DNA of 64,000 nucleotides from Opeltia flavorubescens (Eukaryota; Ascomycota; Lecanoromycetes; Teloschistales; Teloschistaceae), in NCBI GenBank assembly GCA_000442125.1, contig KE546978.1, positions 558,001 to 622,000 of the forward strand, given 5' to 3'. The notes beneath the pieces were generated by a model. The model was not told where the DNA came from. It saw only the letters and a program-made list of their open reading frames with translations, and did not search any database. Below are positions 1 to 13,070 of the stretch, in pieces (the first letter of the stretch is position 1; the number at the start of each line of letters is the position of its first letter). The position numbers and the translations under genes were made by a program.

Positions 1-399
1 GGTTTATTTTATAGTATATATATAATTATTTAAATTTTATCTTTAGCGGTATTAGCGGTATATAGCTTTTTAGTTATTAAAAATCTAGTATATTATAAAA
101 GTATTTAAAAGCTGGCCTATTAAAAACTTTAATAAATCTATTAATAATTTATTTATCTATAAGTATAAAAGCTAGATCTATTATTTTTTCGTTTAGCTAT
201 TCGCGTAAAAACTTAACCTTAATATTTATATATTTAGTATATTTATAAAATCAAAAATTTTTAATTAAAGTAATAATTCTTTAATTATTACTATAGAGAA
301 TTATTATTACTAGTTTTAAATTTAGGTTATTCGTACTATTAATAGATAATTAGTTAAATAGATTTTATAGTTAAATTATTTTTTTAATCGTTTAGGTTT

Positions 400-1600
400 A
401 GCTTTTATATTCCGCTTTATAAATAGATAGTATTATTATATTTTATCGTTTAGATAACCAGCTTATAACGCTACTATAAATATAGAAGATATAATTAGAT
501 ATAAAACGCCTTATATTATAATCACCCGCCTAATTTAAATCCGTCTAGCCTTTTAGCTATTTTAAGCCCTTAATATATACTAAAACTAAATTTTTAGTAT
601 TTTATAGATATAAAAAGATCCGTTAAATAATAATAAAATATAATTATATTAAATTCGATATAAAGCGGCTAACTATTAAAACCATATAAATAATATTAAA
701 CCGAGTTTTTAGTATAGCGTATATTAGCGAGTTTACTATATTTTAATATTAGCGCTTTAGTTTTATTAAATATTTATATTATAGGTCGGTAGAGGGAATT
801 AAATAATAGCCGGTTATTATTAATATATAAACTAGTTTATATTATACTATTCTATAATCGCTAAATATATATTTAATATAAGCTATTTAATTAAAATAAA
901 AAGTATTAGTTTTATAGTTTCTGGTAACTTTTATATTAAAATAGTAGTTAATAAAATCTAGATTTAATATTTAAAAAGTATTATTACACTATTTTTTAAT
1001 AAAATTAATCTCTAAGTAATAATTAAAAATAAAAATATTATCTATATATATACTAATAATTTTACGCTTATTATAAAATATACTATAATTAGATAATAGA
1101 GGTTAAAAATTAATTATTTTAAAAAAATAAGTAGAATATTTATAATAAGTTTAAAAGCTTTATTTAAATTTATATAAAGCTTTATTTAATTTATAAATAA
1201 AGCTAGAATTATTAAAATTATAAAAGTATTCTATATATATAACTTCCTTATTTTTATTATATAGAAAAGCCGTTTTTATATTTATTTAATTAGCTTTAAA
1301 ATCTAGAGTAACTATTATAATAAAGATTGTTTTATAATTTATTAGCTTTACTACTAATATAAAGGTTTTATTATAATTAATATTAGACTATTATAGAAAG
1401 CCGCGGACTATCTATTATATTTTATATATTATAATACTACCGTATATATTACATTTAATTTTAAAAACCTAGTAGTTAAAAAAAATAGATTATATAAATA
1501 AAAGTAATTATTTAGTATATATTATTTATATATTATTATATTTTAAAAACTACAGCTCTTTTTTTATTACCTGTTCCTATTATTTAGTATAGAGCCTAGC
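400..1600 (-). pseudogene. Copia reverse transcriptase and RNase H remnant
   Basis: On the minus strand the stretch near 1030-1060 keeps a recognisable YVDD-type polymerase box in the expected hydrophobic setting. The stretch near 440-560 keeps the Copia RNase H pattern that ends in an I-S-W-L-S-K-R run. Both are in the order expected of the C-terminal half of a Copia polyprotein. The copy is a fossil and is not expected to make protein. Confidence 0.75.
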
Positions 1601-2419
1601 TATAGTTTCTCTATATATCTTAGAATTAAAAGGATTATTTTTAGAGCCCGTTTTATTAAATAAAATAGATAGAAATATAATTAAATCTAGTAATCTAAAA
1701 AGTAATTAAAGGAGGTATAGTTATAAATAACTTTTAAAAGTATTAGTTAAAATATTAATAGAATAGCTTTAAATTAAACTAGTTATTTTTATTTAAAGCC
1801 GTTTACTATAGTATACCTAAATTATTAATAATAATAAAAGTAAAAATTCTAATAATAAGTCTAATATAAACTATAATAATATTAATAGTAAAAATATTAA
1901 TTAATTATATACCGCGGATTTCTAATCCGTAAATAATACCTATCTAGAAAATAACCCTCTAGTATTTATATATATGGGCCGCTTTTAATATTTAAAAACT
2001 AATTTAAATTATTTTAACTTATTATTATTATTTTTAATCTTATTTATATTTAGGTTATTAAACTTATTAAACTTTATTAAAAAATAATAAATAAATTTAT
2101 TATTAAACTTTATTAATTTATATATACTATCTAAAGAATAATTAATATAGATATAATATTTAACCTAAAGGTTAAATTTACGAAAATAATATATATAAAA
2201 AAGTACGCGGTTAAATCTAGAATATAAAGTTTAAATAGATTTAATAAAACTCTATATACTTTTTAATATAGTATTATACTATTAAATTTATTATTTAATA
2301 ACTAAAAATAAAAGAAAATAGCGGCTTTAACAAAAAAAGGCTAGTATTTTAAATTTATACTACTAGTAATAAATATTAGATATATTTTATATATAATTTT
2401 TTATTTAAATCGTTTAATA

Positions 2420-2720
2420 GCTTTATTTTACTTTAAATTTTTAGTAATAATAAGCTTCTAGTATATACCGCGTTCTATGAAATTTGTAGTAGAAAATCTA
2501 TTTTTATATACGCCGCTATTATTATTTTAAAAATATTTAATTTTATAAAAGCCTATTTTATATAAAGCCCGAAATTTATTCTAGTAGGTATAAATAGTTT
2601 TAGTATTTTTTATTTTATTATAAAATATATTATAGATTTAAATTATATTATTTAGAAAGATTAATATATAAACCGTACTATTATAAGTTATAAAAAACTA
2701 GTAGAAAAACGCCTAAATAA
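2420..2720 (-). pseudogene. Copia integrase core remnant
   Basis: The minus-strand translation around 2440-2540 resembles the part of the Copia integrase core around its second catalytic aspartate (a D-N-x-G-x-Y-like run followed by a conserved F and G-I pair). It lies between the zinc knuckle and the reverse transcriptase, as the Copia order demands. Decay is heavy and the boundaries are approximate. Confidence 0.6.
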
Positions 2721-3439
2721 AATTTATAATATCCGAATAAACTAGTTTTATTAGTAATTTACCGGGTTTAATTAGCGAAATATAAAAATAATAATATTAT
2801 TTATTAATTATATAGGATTTATATATATAATTATTCGGAATTTTTTTTAAATTAATACCGGTTAATTAGCTAGTAAACTTTTAAAGATTTTAATTATTAA
2901 TATAGCCTAAATAGATATACTAGATCTTTTTAACTTTTTTATTAATAGCTATTAAAAATATATTTATAGTTTTTAATAATACCGATAAAAGTATTTTAAC
3001 TAGATATAATAGGTAATATTTACCGCGTTTACTAGTAATTAATATAGTTTTAAGGGTTTTAAAATTAAAATAGAAATTTTTATCTAATAGTTTAAATTTA
3101 ATACTTTTATTTTAAAATTAATCTATTAATAGTAGATTAGCTGCCGATTCTAGCGTATACTAGATATCCGTAACTATAACTAATTTTAGTTTTTTATTAA
3201 CTATATATTAGAGCTTTAATATATCTATATATATTAGGCTATCTTTAGTACTAAAGTATTCTATTATTTCCATCCGTTTTAATAAATAAAGGTCGTTTAA
3301 TAGATATTTTTAAAAGGTAATATACTATAAATAAATATTATTAAGTATCTAGTTATTAGTAAAATCCAGGTTAGTAACCGATAGGGCAGCTACTATTAAA
3401 AACCTAACGGTTTCTTTATCGTTTTTTTACTTATTTTTT

Positions 3440-3740
3440 TTAGATTTAAAGCGCGAATTATTATTATTATTATAATAATATTTTTTATTATTCTTTTTTT
3501 ATTTTTATTATTTTTACTATAATTTTTATTATTATTATAATTATTATAGCCGCTATAACCTTTATAACTACCTTAACAGCTATCTCGGCCTCTTTTATAC
3601 TATTTTAAATAGATTTTAGGATAGTTTTTAAAGTAATTTTTAGCTAGATAACCTAATTTTTTATAGGTAATATACTAATCTACTAGACGTTTCTTACTAT
3701 TTATAGCTGCTATTACTATTAAATTAATAGAGGTATCGAC
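3440..3740 (-). pseudogene. Copia Gag zinc-knuckle and Asn-rich tail
   Basis: On the minus strand, 3629-3673 keeps the spacing of a CCHC zinc knuckle (C-x2-C-x4-H-x4-C type, with K-K-L-G then L-A-K). It is followed by a basic, then Gly/Asn-rich run. The Asn-rich run is what produces the ATT microsatellite-like sequence seen on the plus strand at 3460-3545. A nucleocapsid zinc knuckle close to the 5' LTR is typical of Copia Gag. Fossil copy. Confidence 0.7.
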
Positions 3741-4134
3741 TTATTAAAAATATTCCTCCTTTTTAGCTATACGGACTATTTTATTTAAAGTAACGCTTTT
3801 TATACCGGCTTTAGGTATAATAATATTAGTAGTAGTAAAAGTAGTATAAAAAATCGAAAAATTAAACTTAAAGCCTAAAAGAAATTTATTAATAAATATT
3901 AATTTAAAAACAATAAAATCTATAATTATAAATTCGTTATCTAAGCGGTAGGATTTCGCTATATATTCCTTAATATTCTTAAATTATAAATAATAAAGAT
4001 TATTAAAATAGGTCTAGATTTACTTTAAATTAACGGTTTTTTATAATTCGAAACTAGCTTTAAGTTTAATAATTATTTATAATAGTATATTTATATATTT
4101 TACAAGAGTATAAGTATTTAATTTATAGGTTCCA

Positions 4135-4299
4135 GATAGCCATCTCGTATAATTATACAATAGTTATACAACTTTTATACAACCTTCGTATAATAGTTAT
4201 ATACTAGTTGCACAAAAATTTATAAAATAGTTATATAATAGTTACAGTATTCTTAAAAGAGTTACTAGAATATTATACAATATCTATTATTACCTAACA
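4135..4299 (-). repeat. Copia 5' LTR (approximate ends)
   Basis: Read on the minus strand this starts TGTTAGG at 4299 and runs about 165 bp. It contains several spaced copies of an ATAACTATT-like motif. The next minus-strand bases, TGGAACC (4134-4128), could be a primer-binding site because they begin TGG. The LTR lies just upstream of the Gag zinc knuckle, so it should be the 5' LTR. Oddly, the nine bases beyond its start (4300-4308, AAGAGGGAA on the minus strand) look like a polypurine tract, as if the LTR were shared with a second element to the right. Confidence 0.6.
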
Positions 4300-4934
4300 T
4301 TCCCTCTTATAATAATTACTAGAAAGTTACTAATAGTTATATAATAGTCTTAGAAATAATAGTAGGTATTAGAGTATATTGATAAAATACTAAAATTAAC
4401 ACTATTTTAATTCTATTTATTAGCTAAAACCTAAATATATACACCAGTTTAAACTCTATCTATTAGCTAGAGCTTAAAATCTATACTAATTTTATCCATC
4501 TCGATTTAAATAGATCAGTTCTTTAAATACCCCTTATTTTTCTATAGCTCTTTTTCTTTATATCTATATACTATCTTATTAAAATAGTCTAGTATATTTC
4601 TTATACGAAGCGGTTTTTTATTATTTCTTTTTATCGTCTAATAATATTATTGTTAAGCTAAATCCTTTTTTATTACTACTTTACCTTTATTAAATAACGC
4701 TAAAGTATTATTAAGCCTTATAAGCTACCTTAATAAGAATAAGATCCTTTTATTCTAATTCCCTACGCTAGAATAGCACCTAAAGGGCGCCAGGAAGCTT
4801 ATTTTAATATCGACCTTGAATTTATTAACTAATCAGAAGCTTTTTTTACTACTTTATTAAAAAAATTTACTCTAAGCCCTTTAAATCCNTCCTATCTATA
4901 AATTAGTAATTTTTATAGCTATACTACCGCCTAG
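4300..4934. other. Decayed spacer, no gene seen
   Basis: No assignable coding remnant. Two imperfect copies of a motif containing TTAGCTA occur 43 bp apart (4421 and 4464). A short less-decayed patch occurs near 4765-4800. One ambiguous base lies at 4889. Confidence 0.5.
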
Positions 4935-5160
4935 AAAATCTATTTCTTATTTATACTATATTAAGTATCCTTAAACTAAAAAATCCGATTTTTATATCGC
5001 TACCTTATATTATATTAAGCTAGAAAATCCGATTTTTATAATACTACCCTATATTTTATTAAACTAGGAAATCCAGCTTTTATAATCTATATATATAATA
5101 TATTATATTAGGAAATCTAATTTTTTTAATTTAAAGATAATCGATATCCTAATTATAATA
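4935..5160. repeat. 44-bp minisatellite, about 4-5 units
   Basis: The core AAATCC or AAATCT recurs at about 4936, 4981, 5025, 5069 and 5113, spacings of 45, 44, 44 and 44 bp. The consensus runs roughly AGGAAATCCAGCTTTTATAA and then a TA-rich half. Differences among units are mostly transitions, as RIP or drift would give. The same motif and period recur at 16417-16552. Confidence 0.85.
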
Positions 5161-6499
5161 TAAGATATAGCTATTATTAGGTTTAATTTTATCGGGGTTA
5201 GCTTACTATAAGCCTATATAAAGCTTTAAAATATAGTAGATTAGTTTATTTAAAATAGCGGGAAGTCCGATAATTTATTATCTAGCCGTTTTTATATAGA
5301 TATAAAAATTTAAAACGAAATTTATAACTATATTATTATTATTATTTACGTTCTTATAAATCTAATTACTAATTAGGAAAATTCATTTTCTATAGCGATA
5401 AATATAGCTAAAATATTAGACTAGCTATATTTATCTACTATAAATACTTCGAACTTTTAAATAGTTTTCTTTTTTAAAAACCTATCTTTAGTTAATAATA
5501 CTACTATTATAAATATTATTAATTTCTTTTTATAATATTTTAATTTACTAGTTAATATAGACTATATATTTATACTATATTAATATATTTATATTAAAAT
5601 CTATAATATATTCTAGCTTATAATTATTTTAATATATTTAGGCTAGGTATTAGATAAACTCGTATTTTATACCTATTTATATTAGATTAATCTACTTTTA
5701 TAATTAAAAATAATTATTATAATTAAAAATAAAATTATAGATTATTAAATTAATAATAGAATACCGGTCGTTTTTAATAAAATAAAAAATTTAATAATTA
5801 TATAAATTTAAAATATCTACTATTTTTTTTATTAAATATTCCGATATTAAAAAGAATAATTTTAGTATTAAAAGATATTATTATTTTAGTATTTTAAAAG
5901 CTATTATAAGATTTAGATAATCGGCCGCTTATTAATTTATAAATTTAAATTATATTAATTATTTTAAAACGTTTTTAATAAATAAATAACCTATAAAATC
6001 TTATAATATAATATAATTAGTTAATTATTTAAATTCTTTATATTTAAACTTATTTAAACGCCGGTTAATTCCTAAATAATAAAAAAAATAAATTAATAGA
6101 AAACTTACTAAGTAAAATAATATAGTTTATAACTATTATATATTCAATAACTATTTAATATAAATATAAACTAGTATAAATATTTTAAAAATTTAAAAGC
6201 TTTTAATATTTTAGAATTTAACCGCGACGCTTTCCTTTTTTTTTACCTTTTTTTATTTAATAATATTAAGATTTAGGTTTAAAAGAATTATTGTTATATA
6301 TTATTTAAATTAAACGACCGCCCCGTATTAAAAAAGTTTATAAATATTAATTATAATTATAATTAATAAGCTTTATTATTAAAATATACCTAGTTAAATA
6401 TTATTTTCTTCTATTAAAAAAAGAAAAAAATTAGTTTAAACAGTCTACTAATTATTTTAATACCGCTATTATCGCGAAAACTTACTATTTATAGTCCGC
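5161..6499 (+). other. Unassigned decayed sequence with coding-like texture
   Basis: From about 5160 to 5700 the plus strand reads as a long frame interrupted mainly at positions where Gln or Trp codons would have been, suggesting a RIP-mutated coding region. I do not recognise the family. The remainder to 6500 shows no repeat or motif I can support. It could be part of an unrecognised transposon or a former gene. Confidence 0.3.
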
Positions 6500-6800
6500 T
6501 TATTATTAGTATCTAGATAAATTCGCGCTATATTAGCCTAGCCGTTTTATAATTTATTTAAAAATACTATTATAAAAGCTATAACTTACCGAATACTTTC
6601 TATATATTTTATTATCTATCTAGACCTGGTATTAAACGGTTTAATATTAGTTTAACTATTTTATAATAAATCTAAAAGCGCTATAATATAGGCTATAATT
6701 TACTAAATACTTTCTATATATTCTAGTATCTATTTAAACCTAATAGTAAACGATTTAATATTAACCTAGCTATTTTATTTCTTATCTAGATAAGAGTATA
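6500..6800. repeat. 114-bp tandem repeat, about 2.5 units
   Basis: The run ATACTTTCTATATATT occurs at 6593 and again at 6707, exactly 114 bp later. The flanking sequence also aligns at that offset, and a partial third unit follows before 6800. The sequence differs from the 114-bp array at 7142. Confidence 0.7.
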
Positions 6801-7027
6801 ATTATACTAGAATTAGCCTCCTTATTTAAATTATCGTCCGTAACTAGATAAAAAAAGTAAAAAATTAGCCTATAAATTCTAGCTTTTATCTTATATTATT
6901 ATATAAATAGATAAATTCTATTAGAAATACCCTATTTATCTAGGTAACTATCGGATACTAAAAAAGAAATCTAAAAATTAGCCTAAATATTATATTATAT
7001 ATCTTATAACCAGGAGTAATAAGCTAT

Positions 7028-7390
7028 TCTATACTAGTATACGCCTCTTCGTTAGAATAGTTATTAAAAACTAGAATAAAAAGACTAAAAATTAGTCTAA
7101 ATATTATAAATTATATCTAGTTATTTAAATATTTTATACTAGCCTCTACCTTATTATTAAAGTAGATATCGGAAGTTAAAATAGAATAGCTCGAGGTTAG
7201 CCTATATAATATCTATCGTATTATATATATAATACTAGAAGGCGGCTATATACTAGCGTCTACCTTATTATTAGAGTAGGTATTAAAAGCTAAAGTAGAA
7301 TAGCTTAAAATTAGCTTGTATAATATCTATTATATTATATATATAATACTAGAAGGCGGTTATATACTAGCGTCTGCCTTATTATAAGTA
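7028..7390. repeat. 114-bp tandem repeat with ACTAGAAGGCGG units
   Basis: Units begin GCCTCTACC at 7142, GCGTCTACC at 7256 and GCGTCTGCC at 7370, a perfect 114-bp period. Each carries a TATATATAATACTAGAAGGCGG-type end. More divergent, length-variable relatives extend left through 6800-7140. No open frame is maintained, so I regard it as a noncoding minisatellite. Confidence 0.85.
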
Positions 7391-9213
7391 TATATATTTA
7401 AATCTAGGTAGAAATTAGCTTTAATATACCTAGAAATTAAAATACTTATTTATCGTATTAAAAAAATAAAACTATATTAGCTTTATTACTAATAGCTTTA
7501 TTTAGGATATCGTATAATAAAAATTTCTTATTTTAAACTTTATTTATATATTTAATAAACTTTTAATATATTTTCTTTAATTTTATTATCTAATATTAAA
7601 TTAAATCTTATTTTTTATATTTTTAAATGTAAATAACTATATTATATTTAACGATAATTTTATATTTATTAACTATCGCGTTAATTACTAATATAATTAT
7701 TATATTAAATTTATTATTAAAATAGCGTTCTACTATTTTAAAATATTTTATCCTATACTAACTTATTTTTATATAGTACTATAATATTAAATGTATTAGA
7801 TTAAATACCCGACCTATTTCGAATAATAATTATAATTAAATATAAAAACCAGGGCTTTAAATTTATAGTTATACTAATAGAAATTAAAAGCTTTAAAAAA
7901 CTTTTAAATAATTTTAAATACTTTTTTTTATAAATATTAATAAGAATAAAAAACCCTATAAAATATAACCTAAACCTCTTTATTTAAAGTATAATATATT
8001 ATATATTTTTATTAAAATTAGATTTAAATAAGGCGTTATAACTTTAATAGCTAATAATTATTTTTTAATTTTTATCTTTTAAATAAACTTATCTTTTATT
8101 AATTTACTTTATAGTTTATTAATTTCTAATCGCTTTACTTTAATTTTAAAATAGTAGCGACCGTTAATTATTATATTATAAACTAGATTATTCTTTTCCT
8201 TAAATAAATAATAATAAGTATAATATTTAAAACGCGCTATATATTATAATATATATATATAATCTACCTATTATAGTATATCTTTAGTAAGTAATATTAT
8301 AAATATAAATATAATTTATTTAATATTATCTAGTTAATATTAATTAGAATATATTTCTTTTTTTTTAAATATAGCTAGGCCTTATTTACTTTTTATTTAT
8401 ATAGTTATCTCTTTATTTAATTCTATAAACTCCTTTTAAATAGCTTTAATAATATTTTTAATTATAGCCCTATATAGTTTTAAATAAAGTATAAAGATAT
8501 TAATAATACTTTATTACTTTAAATATAAAAGTAATATTAAAATCTAATAAAAGGCTTTAATCGTTTAATATATATTTTTATATATACTAAAGTTATTAAT
8601 AAAAAGAAAAAATAGTATAGATAAAACTTTATAATTAGTAACTATAATAATTAAATATTTTTTTCTATATTATCGGACCTCTAATTTACTAATAATAGGC
8701 GGTAATTTTTATAGCGGATAGAATAAATCTAGATGAATATAGTTTAGCACTCGCTAGATAAATAATTAGATATTATTTAAACTAGGCCCTAGTATAAGTA
8801 TAAATATTTCTCCTAAAAACCCTTAATTTAAATAGACTTTTATATACTTTATAATCTACTATAAATTTATTTTAAAGAGGATAGCCTTATATAAAAAAAA
8901 CTTATTATTCTATTACGGAATCCGTTCGGCGATTTTAAAAATTAGCTTATCTTATAAAATAACAATTTAAAAGGTTATAACTATATTATTTTAATTAAAT
9001 CTAGTTATATTCTAAAGGTTATAACTAATAAAAATAATTTAATTAAAAATATATTTTTTAAAATATTTAAACTAAACTATATTATTTAATATTAATATTT
9101 TATTATTTAAAATCCTAATAACCTTTTTAAAAGTTAAACGGAAGAAAGAAATCTAAACTCTTAAATATTATAATTTAGTCGGTTAATCTATATAATCAAC
9201 TATATTAAAATTA
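7391..9213 (-). pseudogene. Unrecognised minus-strand coding-like remnant
   Basis: Between about 8460 and 7640 the minus strand reads as a long Lys/Ile-rich frame broken almost only at former Gln and Trp positions, which is the look of a RIP-mutated gene. I cannot match it to a retroelement polyprotein, a known transposase or a tyrosine recombinase. Outside that span I see nothing definite. It may be a DNA transposon gene or a duplicated host gene. Confidence 0.3.
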
Positions 9214-9380
9214 GACTGGTCGATTTCTCGGGTTATAGGGTCAAAATCGTAACCCGGAACCGACTTTCTAGCTGTATTAGGCTAGTCTGGCGCTAACGCT
9301 AACGGCTTTTAGTAATTTGCTAGCTATTTTAGGTTAGATTTTTCTGGGCGAATCCTTGGCGGGTACCCGACTGACCACTC
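9214..9380 (+). mobile_element. 167-bp MITE, copy 1 (not RIP-mutated)
   Basis: This is a sharply bounded 167-bp island of normal base composition inside TA-rich DNA. It is flanked directly by TA (9212-9213 and 9381-9382). Its ends are imperfect inverted repeats: GACTGGTCGATTTCTCGGGT at the left, and GAGTGGTCAGTCGGGTACCC read inward from the right. TA target duplication with short inverted ends fits a Tc1/mariner-type miniature element. A copy in the opposite orientation at 45110-45276 has the same length and differs by one base. It has no coding capacity. Escape from RIP is expected for a repeat this short. Confidence 0.88.
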
Positions 9381-9382
9381 TA

Positions 9383-12300
9383 ATTAAAATATATTTTCTC
9401 TTTTAATTTTTCTATAAAAATAATTGTCTAGATTAAATTAATAAACTTATACTAATATAATTTAAATATTTTTTAAATAAAGCTAAAAGATTTATCGGTT
9501 ATTATAAAAAATAATTACTTTTTAATAATAATAACGATAAGCTTCTTTAAAAATTATAATATTAGTAAATATTAATATAATTATTTTTTTAATATATCCA
9601 GCTTCTAAAATAGAATAAATTTATTATATTTATAATAAACTAATAAATAAAAAATCTAGCGAAGTTTAATATATTTTTTTCTAAATATATTACTTTTTTT
9701 ATACTATAAATCTATAGTTAAATAAAAGATTAATAAGGACGCTCGTATAATTAAACTCTAAATAACTTCTATATTTAATAAAAAAGATATCGGTATAAAT
9801 AATAATAAAGTTAGTAATATAAATAATAATATAAATTATAATAATAGGTTCGAATCTTATATAAATTATTAATTTATAAATATAAAGTCTAATATAAAAA
9901 ATAATAAGTTTTTGTCTACTAGTAGAATTATTAGTAAAGTAAAATAAGTTTTAGATTTTTTTTTATTTTAGGTTTATCTATTATTTTATATTATTCGATG
10001 CGATTGCGAATCTAATTTATTATATTTAAAATCTATAAAATATATTAATAATAGTATAGGATAAATTTATATTAGCTTATTTTTTTAAACTAAAATTATC
10101 CTTATTATTATTCTAAATTATATTATTAAAAAAATCGAATATTCTTTTAAATTAATATATTAAATTTAAAGTTGAATTTAAACCTAAATTATACTTATCC
10201 TATATAATTATATTAATCTCTTATTATAATCTATTATTTATAACGCTTATAATATTATTTTTAATATCGAAATTTTTATTAATATTATCGCTAATATTCT
10301 AATTATTAATACTACCGTTATTTTTATTATCTAAATCTTTACTAATAATATTACTAATATTAAAATTATTACTATTATTACTATTACTAGATTACTCGAG
10401 TAAAAAATTATTATTCTAGACTATTACTATTTTAGGGTCCTAGCGAATAATATTATACGTAGGTAAATTATAGGATATTAAAATAAATAGAATATTTAAA
10501 AAGATATAATGGATTTAATAGTTATTATATTAAAATATAATAATAGAAGCTCGAATATATAAAAATTGAAATAAATAATTCCAGTATCTAACTAATTAAT
10601 AATATATAGCGTAAATTTTAAAATATATTAAATTTATAGTAAAAATATTATATAACTTAACTTTTTTATTATTAAATATTTAAAGATATTATAGGATAAT
10701 TATATATATTTCTATATATTAATTATATAATTTATTATATAATTATTTTAAAATATCGATTTTAAATATAATAGTATTATATATAAATAAAACGAATAAG
10801 TAGATCTTTTTAACTAGCCTAGCCTATTTATTATTTTATATAAAATAAATTATTATATATATAAATATATTATTAATTTATATTTATCGTCTAATAATTA
10901 CCTTTTTATTACTTAATCTATATTATTTCTTTAATATTCTCCGGATTTATATTATTACTATCCTCTTTAAAATATTCTATATTAAATTTTATAAAGCTAT
11001 TAATAGGAAAAATATTATTTAAATTATTATTTTTTTTTATAATTTAACTATTAGAATTATATATAATATAATCTATCTTTAATCTATTTTATTTATAATT
11101 AGTATTATTATAAATAAATTACTGCCTATAATTAATAGAAATAGTTTTTTTAACTTTTTTTCCTTTTTAGTTTTTTATACTAGGCCGGGTTAAAAAAAGG
11201 CTTTTTTTATTATATTATCGTTTAATATAATTAAAAATCTAATTATAAATTTTAGCGTCCGAGTTTTTATTTAAATTAATCCTTTTTTTTATCCTTCTAG
11301 CTATTATAACCTTTTCTAATAACAAAAAATTATTTAATTTAATTTTATTTTTAAATTTCTTTTTGACTAATAAACTCTTAATTACTTTTAAAAAATATTA
11401 CTAATTATATTTAATAATAAATATAAAAAAGAATTATACTTTTTCAAATTAAATATATTATATTAAAGTAGTAATTATTATAAATATATTTGTTAAAAAT
11501 ATTAATAATATTATTATTTTTAAAAAAAATATTCTTTTATATTTTAAAAATAACCGTCTCTTTATTAAAATCTTATTTTAATTAATAGCTTTTTTACTAA
11601 AATAGAATAAATTCTCTATTTAATAAAAATAATAATTAGTTATTAAAACGTTCTTTATACCTTTAAAATTTCTAAAATTTTAAATATATAATTTTTTATC
11701 GGTATTAATATAGCCGATAATCTAATTAAACGCGATATTTAATAAGCGGCTTTTCTATATTTTAATTAAAGATTTTACCTTTTTAATTACTTATTTATAG
11801 GCGTTATAACTTCTATATATATTAGAAAATAAAAGAGTAATTAATTATTTATTAATTTAATTAATTAATAAAAATATTCAATAAAAATATCTAATTCTCT
11901 TTTTTAATTCCTTAAAAGTATTCTCCTCTAATATAAATTTAATAATAGTTCTATTAATTATAATAAAATTCTAGAATTAAAAAAATACGTTTTTTATAAC
12001 TTTAAAAACTTTAACCGTATTATTAATTAATTTTAAAAATAATATCTTTTTTTTTAGCTATAGTATTTAATAGAATATTAGACTAGAATATAATTAATTA
12101 TTAAATTTCTAAATTAAAATTATAGACTTATATAGTTAAATATTTTATATTTTTTAAATAGTCTTTTAATAAGAAGATAACTATTAAAAAAAATATAATA
12201 CATAAATTTCAGTTAAAGTACTAGTATGTTTTTAATAATAGCTAATAAAGATATATTCTATAATCTATTATAAAATTAAATAACTAGTACTTTTTTACGC

Positions 12301-13070
12301 GTAGTTATATATAAAAAATAAGATATTTTTTATTTATTTATAGATTGGATATTTTATTTATTTAAAATCGCGATATATTTTTATAAAATTAAAATTTAAA
12401 AGCCGCCTTTAAAAATATAATATTAATTTTTTTTTATAGATATAGATTTAGATTATTCTAAAATACGAAGTTATTTTAATAAAACTAGCTTATTTTTTAT
12501 AATAAAACAAGAGGTTTTAAATATAAAATTTACTATTTTAAATTTAAACTAGAATAGAAATATTTACTATAAATATATTAAAATTAGAACATTATACTAT
12601 TGTTTTAATTAAAGAGTTATTTTTATTAACTTTATTATTAATTTCTATACGTTTATTTACTATTCTTCTAGCTTTATAACCCGATTTAATATTTTAAAAA
12701 GGATTATAAAAAAGGTTATTTCTATTAAAAAAAGGTAAAATATCTAGTATAAATTTATAAAGTTTTTAAAACTATAAACTTAATTTTAAACTTTAAATAT
12801 TATATTTTATTAATAGTATTAAGCTCGGTATTTAAAATAAAATATAAAAAAGTATAATTAGTTTATATAGTTTACTATAAATAAAAAAAAATATTATATA
12901 AGAAATATTATATAAAAAAACGCCGTATAATAGGAAGGCGCGTTATCCTACCTATTACTAAAACGCTAAAAATTAGTTTAAAATAATAAAAAATTCGTTT
13001 AAATTAAATAGTTTAACTATTAATTAAAAAAGATTTTTTTATTATATATAATATTATAAACTTCTTTATA
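9383..13070 (-). pseudogene. Unassigned decayed region, partly minus-strand coding-like
   Basis: Between about 11480 and 10880 the minus strand again shows a long Lys/Asn-rich frame broken chiefly at former Gln and Trp codons. I do not recognise the protein. ATT-rich simple sequence occurs at 10240-10390. The rest shows no motif or repeat I can support. Together with 7391-9213 this may be one large old element carrying the MITE as a later insertion, but that is inference. Confidence 0.3.

Larger units (their letters stand above)
1..4299 (-). mobile_element. Ty1/Copia retrotransposon fossil, cut by window edge
   Basis: This is a minus-strand Copia element. Reading leftwards from the LTR at 4299 the order is Gag with a CCHC zinc knuckle (about 3.65 kb), integrase (about 2.4-2.7 kb), reverse transcriptase (about 0.9-1.6 kb) and RNase H (about 0.4-0.6 kb). 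Integrase before reverse transcriptase is the order that defines Ty1/Copia. The element is heavily broken, with dozens of RIP lesions, and its 3' end and 3' LTR lie beyond position 1. Family assignment rests on domain order and residual motifs in the decayed translation; no subfamily can be named. Confidence 0.82.

Noticed and set aside
3440-3545. An independent ATT microsatellite
   Set aside because: It is the reverse strand of an Asn-rich coding run in the Copia Gag after the zinc knuckle, so it needs no separate explanation.
7640-8460. A Starship-type tyrosine recombinase (DUF3435) gene
   Set aside because: I compared the decayed minus-strand translation with the remembered motif layout of that family and found no convincing match.
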